64,000 nucleotides of DNA, from positions 1,364,001-1,428,000 of the forward strand of contig NZ_RPFZ01000001.1 of the NCBI RefSeq assembly GCF_003815535.1, given 5' to 3'. Under the pieces are notes generated by a model. It saw nothing but the letters and a program-made list of their open reading frames with translations, did not search any database and was not told the DNA's origin. The translations under genes were made by a program, and so were the position numbers. Below, piece after piece: positions 34,794-43,798 of this stretch (positions are counted from its first letter, which is position 1; each line of letters opens with the position of its first letter). The DNA comes from Aurantiacibacter spongiae (GTDB taxonomy: Bacteria; Pseudomonadota; Alphaproteobacteria; Sphingomonadales; Sphingomonadaceae).

Positions 34794-35981
34794 ATGACAG
34801 ATGCCTGCCTTTCTCCTTGCACGGTTAACGCCGCGCCCGAATTCGCCGCCATGACGCCCGGCGACGCCGCGCATCTGTTCGATCTGCCGCGAGACGCGTC
34901 TAGCTGCCGCATCGTGGTCGCCATGTCGGGCGGAGTGGACAGTTCGGTCGTCGCCGCACTGGCCGCGAAAAGCGGTGCCGAGGTCATCGGCATAACACTC
35001 CAGCTCTACGATTACGGGGCGGCTACAGGGCGCAAGGGGGCCTGCTGCGCGGGCGACGATATCGCCGATGCCCGCAAGGTCGCCGACCGGCTCGGTATCG
35101 CCCACTACGTCTTCGACCATGAAAGCCGCTTTCGCGAAGAGGTGGTAGAGACTTTTGCCGACGAATATCTCGCCGGCCGAACCCCCATACCCTGCATTCG
35201 CTGCAACATGGGCCCCAAATTCACCGATCTGCTGCGCATGGCGCGCGAGCTGGGTGCGGACTGCCTCGCCACGGGCCACTACGTGCGCCGCGTACCGGGC
35301 GATGCCGGGGCCGAACTGCACCGCGCCCGGGATCCCGCGCGCGACCAGTCCTATTTCCTCTACGCAACGACGGGAGAGCAACTCGATTATTTGCGCTTTC
35401 CGCTCGGCGGACTACCCAAGGATGCGGTACGCGCCATCGCCGCCGAATCCGGTCTGGCCGTGGCCGGAAAGCCCGACAGCCAGGACATCTGCTTCGTCCC
35501 CGACGGCGATTACGCAAAGATCGTGAAGGCGATGCGCCCACAGGGCGGGCGTGCCGGCATGATCGTCCACGCCGAGACCGGCGCTCAGCTGGGGCAGCAC
35601 CCGGGCGTCATCCATTATACGGTCGGCCAGCGCCGCGGGCTGGAAATCGGTGGACAGGCCGAACCGCTCTACGTCGTGGGCCTCGACCCCGAAGCGGCGC
35701 AGGTTCTGGTCGGTCCGCGCCGGATGCTGGCGGTGGCGAGCGCGCGCGTGATCGAAAGCAATCGCATCGGGCCCATGCCGCGCGAACCCCTTTCAGCCAA
35801 GGTACGTTCGATGGCGAAGCCGGTGCCGGTCATGCTGGAAGGGGAGCCGGGTGACGGGCGCGCCGTGACCCTTCGTTTCGAAACCCCCGAATACGGCGTC
35901 GCCCCCGGACAGGCGGCGGTAATCTACGCCGGGGAGCGGGTGGTCGGCGGCGGCTGGATCGATTCGACCGTCAAAGCCTGA
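34794..35981 (+). CDS. mnmA: tRNA-specific 2-thiouridylase
   Basis: This 395-residue enzyme makes 2-thiouridine at position 34 of Lys, Glu and Gln tRNAs. It has the PP-loop SGGVDSS, catalytic Cys137 in [10 protein letters not shown] and Cys233 in DSQDICFVP, and the C-terminal beta-barrel region. The start is uncertain because there is no strong ribosome binding site; MTDACLSP (34794) matches relatives with a leader before the PP-loop, while MTPGDAAH (34851) is possible. The 179-base divergent gap to the sciP operon shows no clear promoter motif. Confidence 0.96.
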   Translation: MTDACLSPCTVNAAPEFAAMTPGDAAHLFDLPRDASSCRIVVAMSGGVDSSVVAALAAKSGAEVIGITLQLYDYGAATGRKGACCAGDDIADARKVADRLGIAHYVFDHESRFREEVVETFADEYLAGRTPIPCIRCNMGPKFTDLLRMARELGADCLATGHYVRRVPGDAGAELHRARDPARDQSYFLYATTGEQLDYLRFPLGGLPKDAVRAIAAESGLAVAGKPDSQDICFVPDGDYAKIVKAMRPQGGRAGMIVHAETGAQLGQHPGVIHYTVGQRRGLEIGGQAEPLYVVGLDPEAAQVLVGPRRMLAVASARVIESNRIGPMPREPLSAKVRSMAKPVPVMLEGEPGDGRAVTLRFETPEYGVAPGQAAVIYAGERVVGGGWIDSTVKA

Positions 35982-35984
35982 GCG

Positions 35985-36332
35985 CTATCCTTCCCAGCGC
36001 GCCAGCGTGCAGCCATACCCTTCGCGCCAGGTCGCCGTATTGCTCGCCACCAGCGGCACATAGGCGGTAACGCTCTTCGCTTCTTCGTCCTGGCTCAACC
36101 AGATGGCGCCCATGCCGTCGATGAAATCGTCCTTGCAACTCGATAGCGAGCGTCCGGCGATGAACCGACAGGAGCAGGCGTTCTTGGCACCGTATGCGGT
36201 TCCCGCGGCGCTCAGCCCCATGATCGGGGCGCGGTAGTACCAGAACGTGCCGGCCAGCACCGCCGAGACCAGCAACAATGCCTTGAACCATGCGCCGCCC
36301 CGCCTGCTGCCGGCCCGTTTTGCGGTTGCCAT
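35985..36332 (-). CDS. Hypothetical membrane-anchored protein with conserved cysteines (115 aa)
   Basis: The protein has a basic N-terminus, one membrane helix (about 17-34), and a periplasmic domain of about 80 residues. That domain contains Cys-Ser-Cys (NACSCRF), another Cys in SSCKDDF and a fourth in GYGCTLA. Four cysteines outside the membrane suggest disulfides. I recognise no named domain. It sits head-to-head with the serine hydrolase gene, 32 bases apart, and its stop is 3 bases from the convergent mnmA stop. Confidence 0.75.
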   Translation of the reverse strand: MATAKRAGSRRGGAWFKALLLVSAVLAGTFWYYRAPIMGLSAAGTAYGAKNACSCRFIAGRSLSSCKDDFIDGMGAIWLSQDEEAKSVTAYVPLVASNTATWREGYGCTLARWEG

Positions 36333-36364
36333 TCTTAGTGTCCTGCCAGAAAGAGAGCGCGCCG

Positions 36365-37510
36365 ATGCCGCGTCGCAAGTTCCCTAGCCGCCCCGCCCTT
36401 CGCTCGCCAGCCCTGCTGGCAGGCCTGCTGGCGCTCGGCGCATGTTCGCAGGATGGTCCCCCGCCCGAACCGCCATTGCCACAGGAGGCCCTTGCCGCCG
36501 TCGCCGCCGATCCCGGCGTGCCGCGCGAACGCCTCGCCCGCGCGGTCGACGACTTGTTCGCGGCCGAGGGTATCGGCGAAACGCGGGCGGTCGTGGTGAT
36601 GCATGACGGCGAGGTCGTGGCCGAACGCTATGCCGAGGGCTTCAATGCCGAAACGCGCTTTACCGGCTGGTCCATGTCGAAGACCGTCACCGGCCTCGTC
36701 ATCGGCATGATGGTGGCGGACGGTCGCCTGCGCCTCGACGATCCGGCCCCGGTCGCGCGCTGGCAGCGTCCCGGCGATCCGCGCGGCGAGATCACCCTGC
36801 GCCATCTGCTGCAGATGCGCTCCGGTCTGCGGCACAAGGAAGCGGTGGAACCGCTCTACACCTCGGACGAGGTACGGATGCTGTTCCTCGACGGGCGTGA
36901 CGACATGGCAGCCTGGGCGGAGGCGCAGCCGCTGGAGCACGAACCGGGTTCGACCTTTGCCTATTCCACCGCCACGAGCGTGATACTGGCCGACATCGCC
37001 ACCGATACCATCGCGCCCGGCGCCGATGCCGACAGCCGTCAGCGCGCGATGGCCGAGTTCGTCGAAGCGCGGCTCGCCGTTCCACTGGGTCTGCGCTCGC
37101 TGGTGGGCGAGTACGATGCGAGCGGTACGCTGGTGGGCGGCAGCCATTTCTGGGCGACGGCCCGCGACTGGGCAAGGCTCGGCGAATTCCTCCGCCACGG
37201 CGGGTCGGTCAAGGGTGCGCAGATCGTCCCGCGTCGCTGGATCGAGTTCATGCGCGGGGAAAATCCCGCCGCTCCCGACTACGGTGCGCAGATGTGGCTC
37301 AACCACCCCTCCGGTTCGGATCGCACGGTCCTGTTTCCCGATCAGGCGCCCGAAACGGTCTTTGCCGCAGTCGGTCATCTGGGCCAGTATCTGATCGTCT
37401 CCCCCGAACAGCGCCTGACCGTCCTGCGCGTCGGCAAGACCGGGCACGAGGCGCAGCCGGTTCTGCGCGAAGAACTGGGCGATATCTTCGCGCTCTATCC
37501 GTCGCGCTAG
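36365..37510 (+). CDS. Lipoprotein serine hydrolase (beta-lactamase/EstB-like family)
   Basis: This 381-residue protein has a lipobox (LALGAC) and a penicillin-binding-protein-like fold with the SxxK motif SMSK (Ser103, Lys106). The second motif is FAYSTATS, a Tyr-Ser-Thr variant of the YxN motif seen in esterase and dimer-hydrolase members rather than true class C beta-lactamases. A peptidase or esterase role at the inner face of the outer membrane is likely, and true beta-lactamase activity is unlikely. An AAAGAGAG stretch precedes the start. Confidence 0.88.
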   Translation: MPRRKFPSRPALRSPALLAGLLALGACSQDGPPPEPPLPQEALAAVAADPGVPRERLARAVDDLFAAEGIGETRAVVVMHDGEVVAERYAEGFNAETRFTGWSMSKTVTGLVIGMMVADGRLRLDDPAPVARWQRPGDPRGEITLRHLLQMRSGLRHKEAVEPLYTSDEVRMLFLDGRDDMAAWAEAQPLEHEPGSTFAYSTATSVILADIATDTIAPGADADSRQRAMAEFVEARLAVPLGLRSLVGEYDASGTLVGGSHFWATARDWARLGEFLRHGGSVKGAQIVPRRWIEFMRGENPAAPDYGAQMWLNHPSGSDRTVLFPDQAPETVFAAVGHLGQYLIVSPEQRLTVLRVGKTGHEAQPVLREELGDIFALYPSR

Positions 37511-37513
37511 CCC

Positions 37514-38320
37514 TCAGGGCAGCCGGAAGCGTCCTTCCACCACCGTCACGCAGTGCCCGCCGAGGACGGCCCGGTCCCCGTCGATGCGGCAGGCGATGTC
37601 GCCACCGCGCGCGCTCGCCTGATGCGCGGTGAACCTGTCACGACCCAGCTTGTCGGCCCAGTAGACGGTCAGTGCCGCGTGGGCCGACCCGGTGACAGAA
37701 TCCTCCGGCACGCCGGCACCGGGCACGAACACTCGGCTCACCACGTCCGACGCGGTGCCGCGCGCGGTGCAGATGAACATGGTGTCGCCGTGACTGGCCA
37801 GCTGCGCCATGTCAGGGTCGAGCGCGCGCACCGTCGCCTCGTCGCGATAGAGCGCGATGACATAGCCGCGTCCGTCGTAAAGCGCTTCTTCAGGCTCGCG
37901 ATCGAGACCTGCCAGCATTCCTTCCGGCACTGCATCCCGGACCCGTATGGCCGGCAGTGCGAGCTCGTATCCGCCGGCCCCGTCGCGCCGTACCTCCAGC
38001 ATGCCGGACTTGCGGGTCGCGAAGGTCACGCTCTCGCGCGCTTCGTCGCCCTCCAGCATCGCGTGGCCCGAGGCGAGCGTCGCATGTCCGCACAAGGCCA
38101 CCTCGCAGGCCGGTGTGAACCAGCGCAGTTCGTAATCGGCGGCGTCAGAGCCGGACGGAAGAAGAAAGGCGGATTCGGCGAACAGGTTTTCCGCCGCCAC
38201 CGCCTGCATGACACGGTCGTCGGGCCAGGCGTCGACCACCACCACCGCCGCCTGATTGCCGGCGAAAGGCGTTCCGGCGAAGGCGTCGACATGCCAGTAG
38301 GGGATGGTGTTGCCGGTCAT
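37514..38320 (-). CDS. PhzF-family isomerase-like protein
   Basis: This 268-residue protein of the PhzF/DapF fold has the N-terminal block HVDAFAGTPFAGNQAAVV, the catalytic Glu in NLFAESAFLL and the CGHATLASGHA block. PhzF itself isomerises a phenazine precursor, but most family members have unknown substrates. No other phenazine genes are here. Its start overlaps the CDF transporter stop by one base, so the two are co-translated. Confidence 0.92.
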   Translation of the reverse strand: MTGNTIPYWHVDAFAGTPFAGNQAAVVVVDAWPDDRVMQAVAAENLFAESAFLLPSGSDAADYELRWFTPACEVALCGHATLASGHAMLEGDEARESVTFATRKSGMLEVRRDGAGGYELALPAIRVRDAVPEGMLAGLDREPEEALYDGRGYVIALYRDEATVRALDPDMAQLASHGDTMFICTARGTASDVVSRVFVPGAGVPEDSVTGSAHAALTVYWADKLGRDRFTAHQASARGGDIACRIDGDRAVLGGHCVTVVEGRFRLP

Positions 38321-39252
38321 CAGCTATTCCTCAGCTCCTTGAATTCGTCCGTCTCGGCGAGCGGATTGTCGGGTTCGTCGACATGGCCGCGCGGATCGAT
38401 ATGCACGACCAGTTCGAGGTTGGGGAAGCGCGCATGCAGATCTTCCTCGACCCGGTCGATGATGTCGTGCGCCTCGGCCACGCTCATCGAGCCGGGCAGG
38501 TCGACGTGGAACTGCGCGAAGTCGCGGTCGCCGCTGGTGCGCGTGCGCAGGTCGTGAAGGTTCGAAAGCTCCGGGTGACGCGCTGCCGCTGCCACGAAGG
38601 CGCGGCGCTTCTCGTCGTCCCATTCGCGGTCCATCAGGTGATCGACAGCCTCCGCCGACGCGGCCCAGGCGTTCCACAACAGCCAGGCGGCAATGGCGAT
38701 GCCGAACAAGGGATCGGCCTGCCGGAAGCCGAGATACTGGTCCAGCGCCAGCGCGGCGATCACGGCCAGGTTCAGCAGCAGATCGGACTGGTAATGAACC
38801 GAATCGGTGTGGATCGCGACCGAGCCGGTACGCCTGACGACGTGCCGCTGCCAGGCCACCAGCGCCAGCGTCACCGCGATCGCGATCAGCGACACGGCGA
38901 TGCCCTGCTCCGCCCCTTGCGTCTCGCTCCCGCCCAGCAGGCGAAGCACGCCGCGAAAGGCTATGGCCCCCGCCGACAGCACGATCAGGATGACCTGGAA
39001 CATCGCCGCCAGCGCTTCCGCCTTGCCGTGGCCGAAACGGTGCTCCCGGTCCGCCGGCTGGGCGGCGAACCACACCGCGAACAGGGTGGCGCAGCTGGCC
39101 ACCAGATCGAGCCCCGTATCGGCGAGACTGCCGAGCATGGCGGTGGACGAGGTCTGCCATACCGCCCACAGCTTCAGAACGCCCAGCACCAGTGCCGCGG
39201 CGATGGACGCCATTGCGGCGCTCCGGGTCAGCGAGGCGCGTGTTTCGGTCAT
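38320..39252 (-). CDS. Cation diffusion facilitator (FieF-like metal efflux)
   Basis: The 310-residue protein has about six membrane helices and a cytoplasmic C-terminal metal-sensing domain (about 220-300). Metal-site residues are visible in SLADTGLDLVAS (helix 2) and HTDSVHYQSDLLLN (helix 5), with a His-rich HRFGHGKAEALAA loop between helices 2 and 3. It probably exports Zn or Fe in exchange for protons. pdxH lies 19 bases upstream and the PhzF-like gene overlaps downstream. Confidence 0.93.
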   Translation of the reverse strand: MTETRASLTRSAAMASIAAALVLGVLKLWAVWQTSSTAMLGSLADTGLDLVASCATLFAVWFAAQPADREHRFGHGKAEALAAMFQVILIVLSAGAIAFRGVLRLLGGSETQGAEQGIAVSLIAIAVTLALVAWQRHVVRRTGSVAIHTDSVHYQSDLLLNLAVIAALALDQYLGFRQADPLFGIAIAAWLLWNAWAASAEAVDHLMDREWDDEKRRAFVAAAARHPELSNLHDLRTRTSGDRDFAQFHVDLPGSMSVAEAHDIIDRVEEDLHARFPNLELVVHIDPRGHVDEPDNPLAETDEFKELRNS

Positions 39253-39271
39253 ACGGGCGTGCTCGGCCCCC

Positions 39272-39895
39272 TCACGGATAGAGCAGCGTGCTGGTCCACG
39301 CTTCCTCCTCGCCCGCGCGGGTGTAGCGGCGGCGGTCGTGCAGGCGGTTGGGCCGGTCCTGCCAGAACTCGATGGCGAGCGGGGTCATGCGAAAGCCCGT
39401 CCAGTGCGACGGGCGGGGCACCTCGCCCGCGTCCTCGTACCGCTCGCGCAGCGCCTCGACCCGGTCGGTGTAGGTCCGCCGCCCGTCGAGCGGCCGCGAC
39501 TGGTCGCTCGCCGCGCTGCCGACCTGGCTGACGAAGGCGCGCGAGTGGAAGTAGGCGTCGGCCTCCGCCACGCTCACCTCGGCCAGCCTGCCTTCGATGC
39601 GGACCTGGCGACGCAGGCTCTTCCAGTGGAACAGCAGCGCGGCCTGCGGATTGCTGGCGATCTCGCCGCCCTTGCGGCTGTGGGCGTTGGTGTAGAACAC
39701 GAAGCCGTCCTCGCCATGCCCCTTCAGCAGCACCATCCGCACCGACGGCGCGCCGCCGCGGGTGGCGGTGGCGAGCGCCATCGCGTTGGGATCGTTCGGC
39801 TCGCTCTGCCGGGCTTCGGCGAACCAGGCGTCGAACAGCGCGAACGGGTCGGTTTCGGGCAGGGCCGTCTCTTCGCCGCGGTCGCTACCGGGCAT
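39272..39895 (-). CDS. pdxH: Pyridoxamine 5'-phosphate oxidase
   Basis: The 207-residue FMN enzyme makes pyridoxal 5'-phosphate, the final step of vitamin B6 synthesis and salvage. Diagnostic blocks are MALATATRGGAPSVRMVLLKG, FYTNAHSRKGGEI and the C-terminal FWQDRPNRLHDRRRY. TTGGAGG lies upstream of the ATG. A perfect tandem 9-base repeat (39909-39926) lies just upstream of that ribosome binding site. Confidence 0.96.
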   Translation of the reverse strand: MPGSDRGEETALPETDPFALFDAWFAEARQSEPNDPNAMALATATRGGAPSVRMVLLKGHGEDGFVFYTNAHSRKGGEIASNPQAALLFHWKSLRRQVRIEGRLAEVSVAEADAYFHSRAFVSQVGSAASDQSRPLDGRRTYTDRVEALRERYEDAGEVPRPSHWTGFRMTPLAIEFWQDRPNRLHDRRRYTRAGEEEAWTSTLLYP

Positions 39896-39908
39896 GGCAA
39901 GCCTCCAA

Positions 39909-39926
39909 GGTGTGACAGGTGTGACA
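39909..39926 (-). repeat. Tandem 9-bp repeat just upstream of pdxH
   Basis: GGTGTGACA occurs twice head to tail (39909-39917, 39918-39926), followed by a GACAGTGTC palindrome. It ends 13 bases before the pdxH start, next to the ribosome binding site. It could be an operator or a leader element. The remaining 156 bases up to the DnaJ-like gene show no clear signal. Confidence 0.55.
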
Positions 39927-40082
39927 GTGTCCTGTGCGCAAAAGCCCGCCGCGCATCCCGGGCGGGATCGAGAGCGAGGGGAGTGGGGGCCGCATCATAG
40001 CGCAGCGGACCTAACGCGCCCGGCGCGCGTAGGAAAGGGCCACTTGCCTTCGCCCGTCGCCTTACCTAGCTAACACACCCGT

Positions 40083-41066
40083 ATGGCCGATCCCTATTCC
40101 ACCCTCGGCGTAAGCCGTTCCGCGACCGAATCCGACATCAAGTCGGCCTACCGCAAGCTCGCCAAGGAGCTGCATCCCGATCGCAACAAGGACAATCCGC
40201 AGGCGGCGGAGAAATTCTCCAAGGTCACCAACGCCTACGATCTGCTGTCCGACAAGGACAAGCGCGCCCAGTTCGACCGGGGGGAGATCGACGCGGACGG
40301 CAATCCGGCCATGCCCTTTGGCATGGGCGGCGGCGCGGGCGGCTTCGGCGGGGCGCGGCCCGGGGGCGGCGGACAGCGCGGCTATTCGGCGCGCGACTTC
40401 CAGGGTTTCCAGGGCGCAGAGGAAATGGATCTCGGCGACCTGTTCGAAGGTCTGTTCGGTCGCCGCGGCGGCCCCGCCGGCGGGGCGCAGCCGGGCGGCG
40501 CCGGTTTCGGCGGAGCGGGGCAGCGCACCCGGCAGGCGCCCCCGCGCAAGGGGGCCGACATCCGCTATACGCTGTCGGTGCCCTTCGTCGATGCCGCGAC
40601 GCTCGCCAAGCAGCGCATCACGCTGGCGGACGGCAAGACCATCGACCTGTCCCTGCCCGCCGGCGTGGACGACGGCACGCAGATGCGACTCAAGGGCAAG
40701 GGCCAGGCGGGTCCGGGCGGCGCGGGCGACGGGCTGGTGGTCATCGACGTGCAGCCCCATCCCTTCTTCGAGCGGGATGGCAACGACGTGCGGCTCGACC
40801 TGCCCATCACGCTCGACGAGGCGGTGAACGGAGCCAAGGTGCGCGTGCCCACGGTGGACGGGCCGGTCATGCTGACGGTCGCGCCGGGAAGCGGATCGGG
40901 CCGCACGCTGAAGCTGACGGGCAAGGGTTTCACCCGCAAGACCGGCGGGCGCGGCGATCAGCTGGTCAAGCTGCAGATCCACCTTCCTGACGACGTTTCG
41001 GAGCTTGCCGGAAAGCTCGAGGGATGGCGCGATACCGGCAATCCGCGCGCCGACCTGGGCGTGTGA
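40083..41066 (+). CDS. DnaJ-family cochaperone without zinc finger (CbpA/DjlA-like type)
   Basis: The 327-residue protein has an N-terminal J-domain with HPD at 31-33, a Gly/Phe-rich linker (about 75-155) and the DnaJ C-terminal substrate-binding domains (IRYTLSVPFVDAATLAKQ, VMLTVAPGSGSGRTLKLTGKGF). The zinc-finger CXXCXGXG repeats of classical DnaJ are missing, so it is a type II cochaperone that would activate DnaK on selected clients. It is the first of three plus-strand genes ending in fabI. Confidence 0.93.
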   Translation: MADPYSTLGVSRSATESDIKSAYRKLAKELHPDRNKDNPQAAEKFSKVTNAYDLLSDKDKRAQFDRGEIDADGNPAMPFGMGGGAGGFGGARPGGGGQRGYSARDFQGFQGAEEMDLGDLFEGLFGRRGGPAGGAQPGGAGFGGAGQRTRQAPPRKGADIRYTLSVPFVDAATLAKQRITLADGKTIDLSLPAGVDDGTQMRLKGKGQAGPGGAGDGLVVIDVQPHPFFERDGNDVRLDLPITLDEAVNGAKVRVPTVDGPVMLTVAPGSGSGRTLKLTGKGFTRKTGGRGDQLVKLQIHLPDDVSELAGKLEGWRDTGNPRADLGV

Positions 41067-41128
41067 TCCCGGACCGCCCCGGCCCCCGTCCTCGACTTGC
41101 CGCGCGGCGCTGCTAGAACCGGGCTGCG

Positions 41129-42178
41129 ATGGCGCCACCCGGACTCACCCAAGAAAGCGCGCAGCCCGGCCCCCCGCGGCCCGACTACTCGCCCGAGGCC
41201 CGCCGCCGCGCGGCGCTGGCCGACGCGCAGGATCCCGGTCGGCTCGAACGGCTCAAGAATCGCTACGGGCCGGGCACGAGGGCGTGGGACATCCTGAAAC
41301 GGGTCGCCGCCGGGTGCTTCAACGACGGTCTGATCCATGCCGGCAACCTCGCCTACATGTCGGTGTTGGCGATCTTTCCCTTTTTCATCACCGGAGCGGC
41401 GATCTTTTCCGTCATCGGGGAAGAGGGCGAACGCGCCGCCACGATCAACGCCATCCTCACCGCCCTGCCGCCCGTGGTGGGCGAGGTGATCGGCCCGGTC
41501 GCGCGCAGCGTGGTCGATGCGCGCAGCGGCTGGCTGCTGTGGGTGGGCGGCCTGTTCGGCCTGTGGACCGTCGGCAGCCTGGTCGAAACGATTCGCGACA
41601 TCCTGCGCCGCGCCTACGGCACGCATGCGACGCAGGCCTTCTGGAAGTACCGCATCTTCTCGACCGGGATCATCCTTGCCGCCATGTTCATGCTGATCCT
41701 GTCGCTGATCGCGCAGGTGATGATCGGCGCCGCGCAGGAAGTGATCGCGGCGTATTTCCCGCAGCTCAACGACGCGCTCGGCCAGCTCGCCTGGTCGCGC
41801 ATCGTTCCGGCAGCGGGGCTTTTCGGATCGATCTACCTGCTGTTCTACGCGCTGACGCCGGCCAATTACCGCACCAGGCGCTATCCCAAATGGCCCGGCG
41901 CGCTGCTGGTCACATGCTGGTGGCTGACCGTGACCATCGCCCTGCCGCCGGTGCTGCGCAGCCTGTTCAGCTACAACCTGACCTACGGATCGCTGGCCGG
42001 CTTCATGATCGCGCTTTTCTTTTTCTGGCTGGTGGGCCTAGGGATGGTCGCCGGCGCCGAGCTGAACGCGGCGCTGGCCGAAACCCCGGAGGAAGAACGC
42101 AACCGGGTGGGCCAGGCGGACGACCGGGCACGAGCGGCGGCCGCGGCTGAACACGAACAGGAGACGCAGCAGGCATGA
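41129..42178 (+). CDS. YihY/BrkB-family membrane protein
   Basis: The 349-residue protein has a polar N-terminus, then six or so membrane helices in the BrkB/YihY pattern (GNLAYMSVLAIFPFFITGAAIF, LFYALTPANY, AGFMIALFFFWLVGLGMVAGAELNAAL). Older notes call it RNase BN, now considered wrong. Function unknown; a transporter or envelope role is likely. It overlaps the fabI start by four bases, a common arrangement suggesting co-expression. Confidence 0.92.
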   Translation: MAPPGLTQESAQPGPPRPDYSPEARRRAALADAQDPGRLERLKNRYGPGTRAWDILKRVAAGCFNDGLIHAGNLAYMSVLAIFPFFITGAAIFSVIGEEGERAATINAILTALPPVVGEVIGPVARSVVDARSGWLLWVGGLFGLWTVGSLVETIRDILRRAYGTHATQAFWKYRIFSTGIILAAMFMLILSLIAQVMIGAAQEVIAAYFPQLNDALGQLAWSRIVPAAGLFGSIYLLFYALTPANYRTRRYPKWPGALLVTCWWLTVTIALPPVLRSLFSYNLTYGSLAGFMIALFFFWLVGLGMVAGAELNAALAETPEEERNRVGQADDRARAAAAAEHEQETQQA

Positions 42179-42981
42179 CGTCAGGGCTGATGGCAGGAAA
42201 GAAGGGCCTCATCATGGGGCTGGCGAACGACAAGTCGCTGGCCTGGGGCATCGCGAAGAAGCTGCACGAGGCAGGCGCCGACATGGCCTTTTCCTATCAG
42301 GGAGAAGCGCTGAAGAAACGCGTCGGGCCGCTTGCCGAGCAGGTCGGCAGCGATTTCCTCATTCCCTGCGACGTTTCCGACATGGAGGCGATGGACACCG
42401 CCTTCGCCGAGATAGAAAGCCGCTGGGGCCGGCTCGACTTCCTCGTCCACGCGATCGGCTTTTCGGACAAGAGCGAACTGCGTGGCAGGTATGTCGATAC
42501 CAGCCTCGATAATTTCCTGATGACGATGAACATTTCCGCCTACTCGCTGGTCGCCGCCGCCAAGCGCGCCGCCCCGCTGATGGCTAAGGGCGGCAGCATC
42601 GTCACGCTGACCTATTACGGCGCGGAAAAGGTCGTGCCGCATTACAACGTCATGGGCGTCGCCAAGGCCGCGCTGGAGACGAGCGTGCAGTATCTCGCCA
42701 ACGATCTGGGACCGGACGGCATCCGCGTGAACGCGATCAGCGCCGGCCCGATCAAGACACTGGCGGCAAGCGGGATCGGCGATTTCCGCTACATCCTTAA
42801 ATGGAACGAGCTCAATTCGCCGCTGCGGCGCAACGTCTCCATCGAGGATGTCGGCGGGGCGGGGCTGTATTTCTGTTCCGACCTGTCATCGGGCGTAACC
42901 GGAGAGACGCACCACGTCGATGCGGGCTATCATGTCGTCGGCATGAAACAGGAAGACGCGCCGGATATCGCGCTGAGCTGA
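42175..42981 (+). CDS. fabI: Enoyl-ACP reductase (NADH), FabI
   Basis: The 268-residue enzyme catalyses the last reduction of each fatty-acid elongation cycle. It has the FabI-type coenzyme motif GLANDKSLAWGIAKKL and catalytic Tyr157 and Lys164 (YNVMGVAK, the Tyr-X6-Lys spacing). The triclosan-binding region YYGAEKVVPHY is normal. The start overlaps the BrkB stop by four bases. It ends the plus-strand run. Confidence 0.97.
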   Translation: MTSGLMAGKKGLIMGLANDKSLAWGIAKKLHEAGADMAFSYQGEALKKRVGPLAEQVGSDFLIPCDVSDMEAMDTAFAEIESRWGRLDFLVHAIGFSDKSELRGRYVDTSLDNFLMTMNISAYSLVAAAKRAAPLMAKGGSIVTLTYYGAEKVVPHYNVMGVAKAALETSVQYLANDLGPDGIRVNAISAGPIKTLAASGIGDFRYILKWNELNSPLRRNVSIEDVGGAGLYFCSDLSSGVTGETHHVDAGYHVVGMKQEDAPDIALS

Positions 42982-42982
42982 C

Positions 42983-43003
42983 CGGGCCGGTGGCCCCGGC
43001 CCG
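42983..43003. terminator. GC-rich hairpin between convergent genes
   Basis: CGGGCCGG, loop TGGCC, CCGGCCCG form a perfect 8-bp stem two bases after the fabI stop. The convergent gene ends at 43009. No T-run follows on either strand, so its strength as a terminator is unclear. Confidence 0.45.
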
Positions 43004-43008
43004 TCGCC

Positions 43009-43695
43009 TCATTGCGGCGACTGCGCGGGCGGAATGGCGTCGAGCGGCCGGGGGCCGTCATCCTCGTCGCCTTCGAAACTGGGCGGCGGCAGATCCTGCG
43101 GCGGGATGCGGCTGGGATCGACGATCTCCGCCGGCGGCGCCGCGGGATCGACCGTCTCGTCGCCCACGGGCCGTTCCTGCGCGGCGCGGCGGCGGGCGAG
43201 TTCGGCATCCTCCAGCTCCTCCACGCGCGCCTGCGTCGCCGCGGCTTCGGCGTCGATCTCGGCCAGGCGTTCGTTGCGCGCTTCCGCGATCAGCTGGCTG
43301 AAGCGAACGTCGCTCCCCTGTGCGCGCTCCTGATAGGCGGCCTCGATCATCTCGACCGTGCAGCCAAGATCGCCGCCCGCGCCCACCGGCGTGCAACTGA
43401 GCGGACCGAACTCGCCGATCGTCTCGAGGCTGCGCGCGCGAGCCGCCCACGCCTCGTTCTGCGGCGAATCGCTCTGACGCAGGCGCTCGGGAATGCGATA
43501 GCGCTCGCTCTCGTCCATTCGCGCGCAGACCGTGATGGTATCGTCGGTCGATTGCGGGCATTCGTCATCGCCGTAGATGATGACCTGGTTGATGCGGTCG
43601 CCGGGCTGGTCCTGCGCGGCGGCGGGAGCGGCGGCGGCAAGGCCGGCCAGACCGGTCAGGGCGGTGGCGGCGGTCAGGAACAGGTGGCGGGTCAT
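43009..43695 (-). CDS. Exported hypothetical protein with Cys-containing N-terminal domain
   Basis: The 228-residue protein has a signal peptide ending in AAPAAAQ. A region of about 100 residues follows, with four Cys (GDDECPQS, TVCARM, LSCTPV, LGCTVE) and a charged alpha-helical stretch with Glu/Ala/Arg (about 135-175). A Pro-rich, acidic tail ends the protein. This pattern recurs in sphingomonad genomes but has no named function that I can support. The start was placed at MTRHLFL because the signal peptide begins there. The helix could be a coiled coil. Confidence 0.8.
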   Translation of the reverse strand: MTRHLFLTAATALTGLAGLAAAAPAAAQDQPGDRINQVIIYGDDECPQSTDDTITVCARMDESERYRIPERLRQSDSPQNEAWAARARSLETIGEFGPLSCTPVGAGGDLGCTVEMIEAAYQERAQGSDVRFSQLIAEARNERLAEIDAEAAATQARVEELEDAELARRRAAQERPVGDETVDPAAPPAEIVDPSRIPPQDLPPPSFEGDEDDGPRPLDAIPPAQSPQ

Positions 43696-43798
43696 TGTCG
43701 TCCTCTCGGGAGGGTTCGGGTCATGCGCCAGATCAGCGCCTTTCCCGTTTAACGCGCGATGAAGGCCGGTTGTTTCCGCGCTTCCCCCGGGCAACCCG

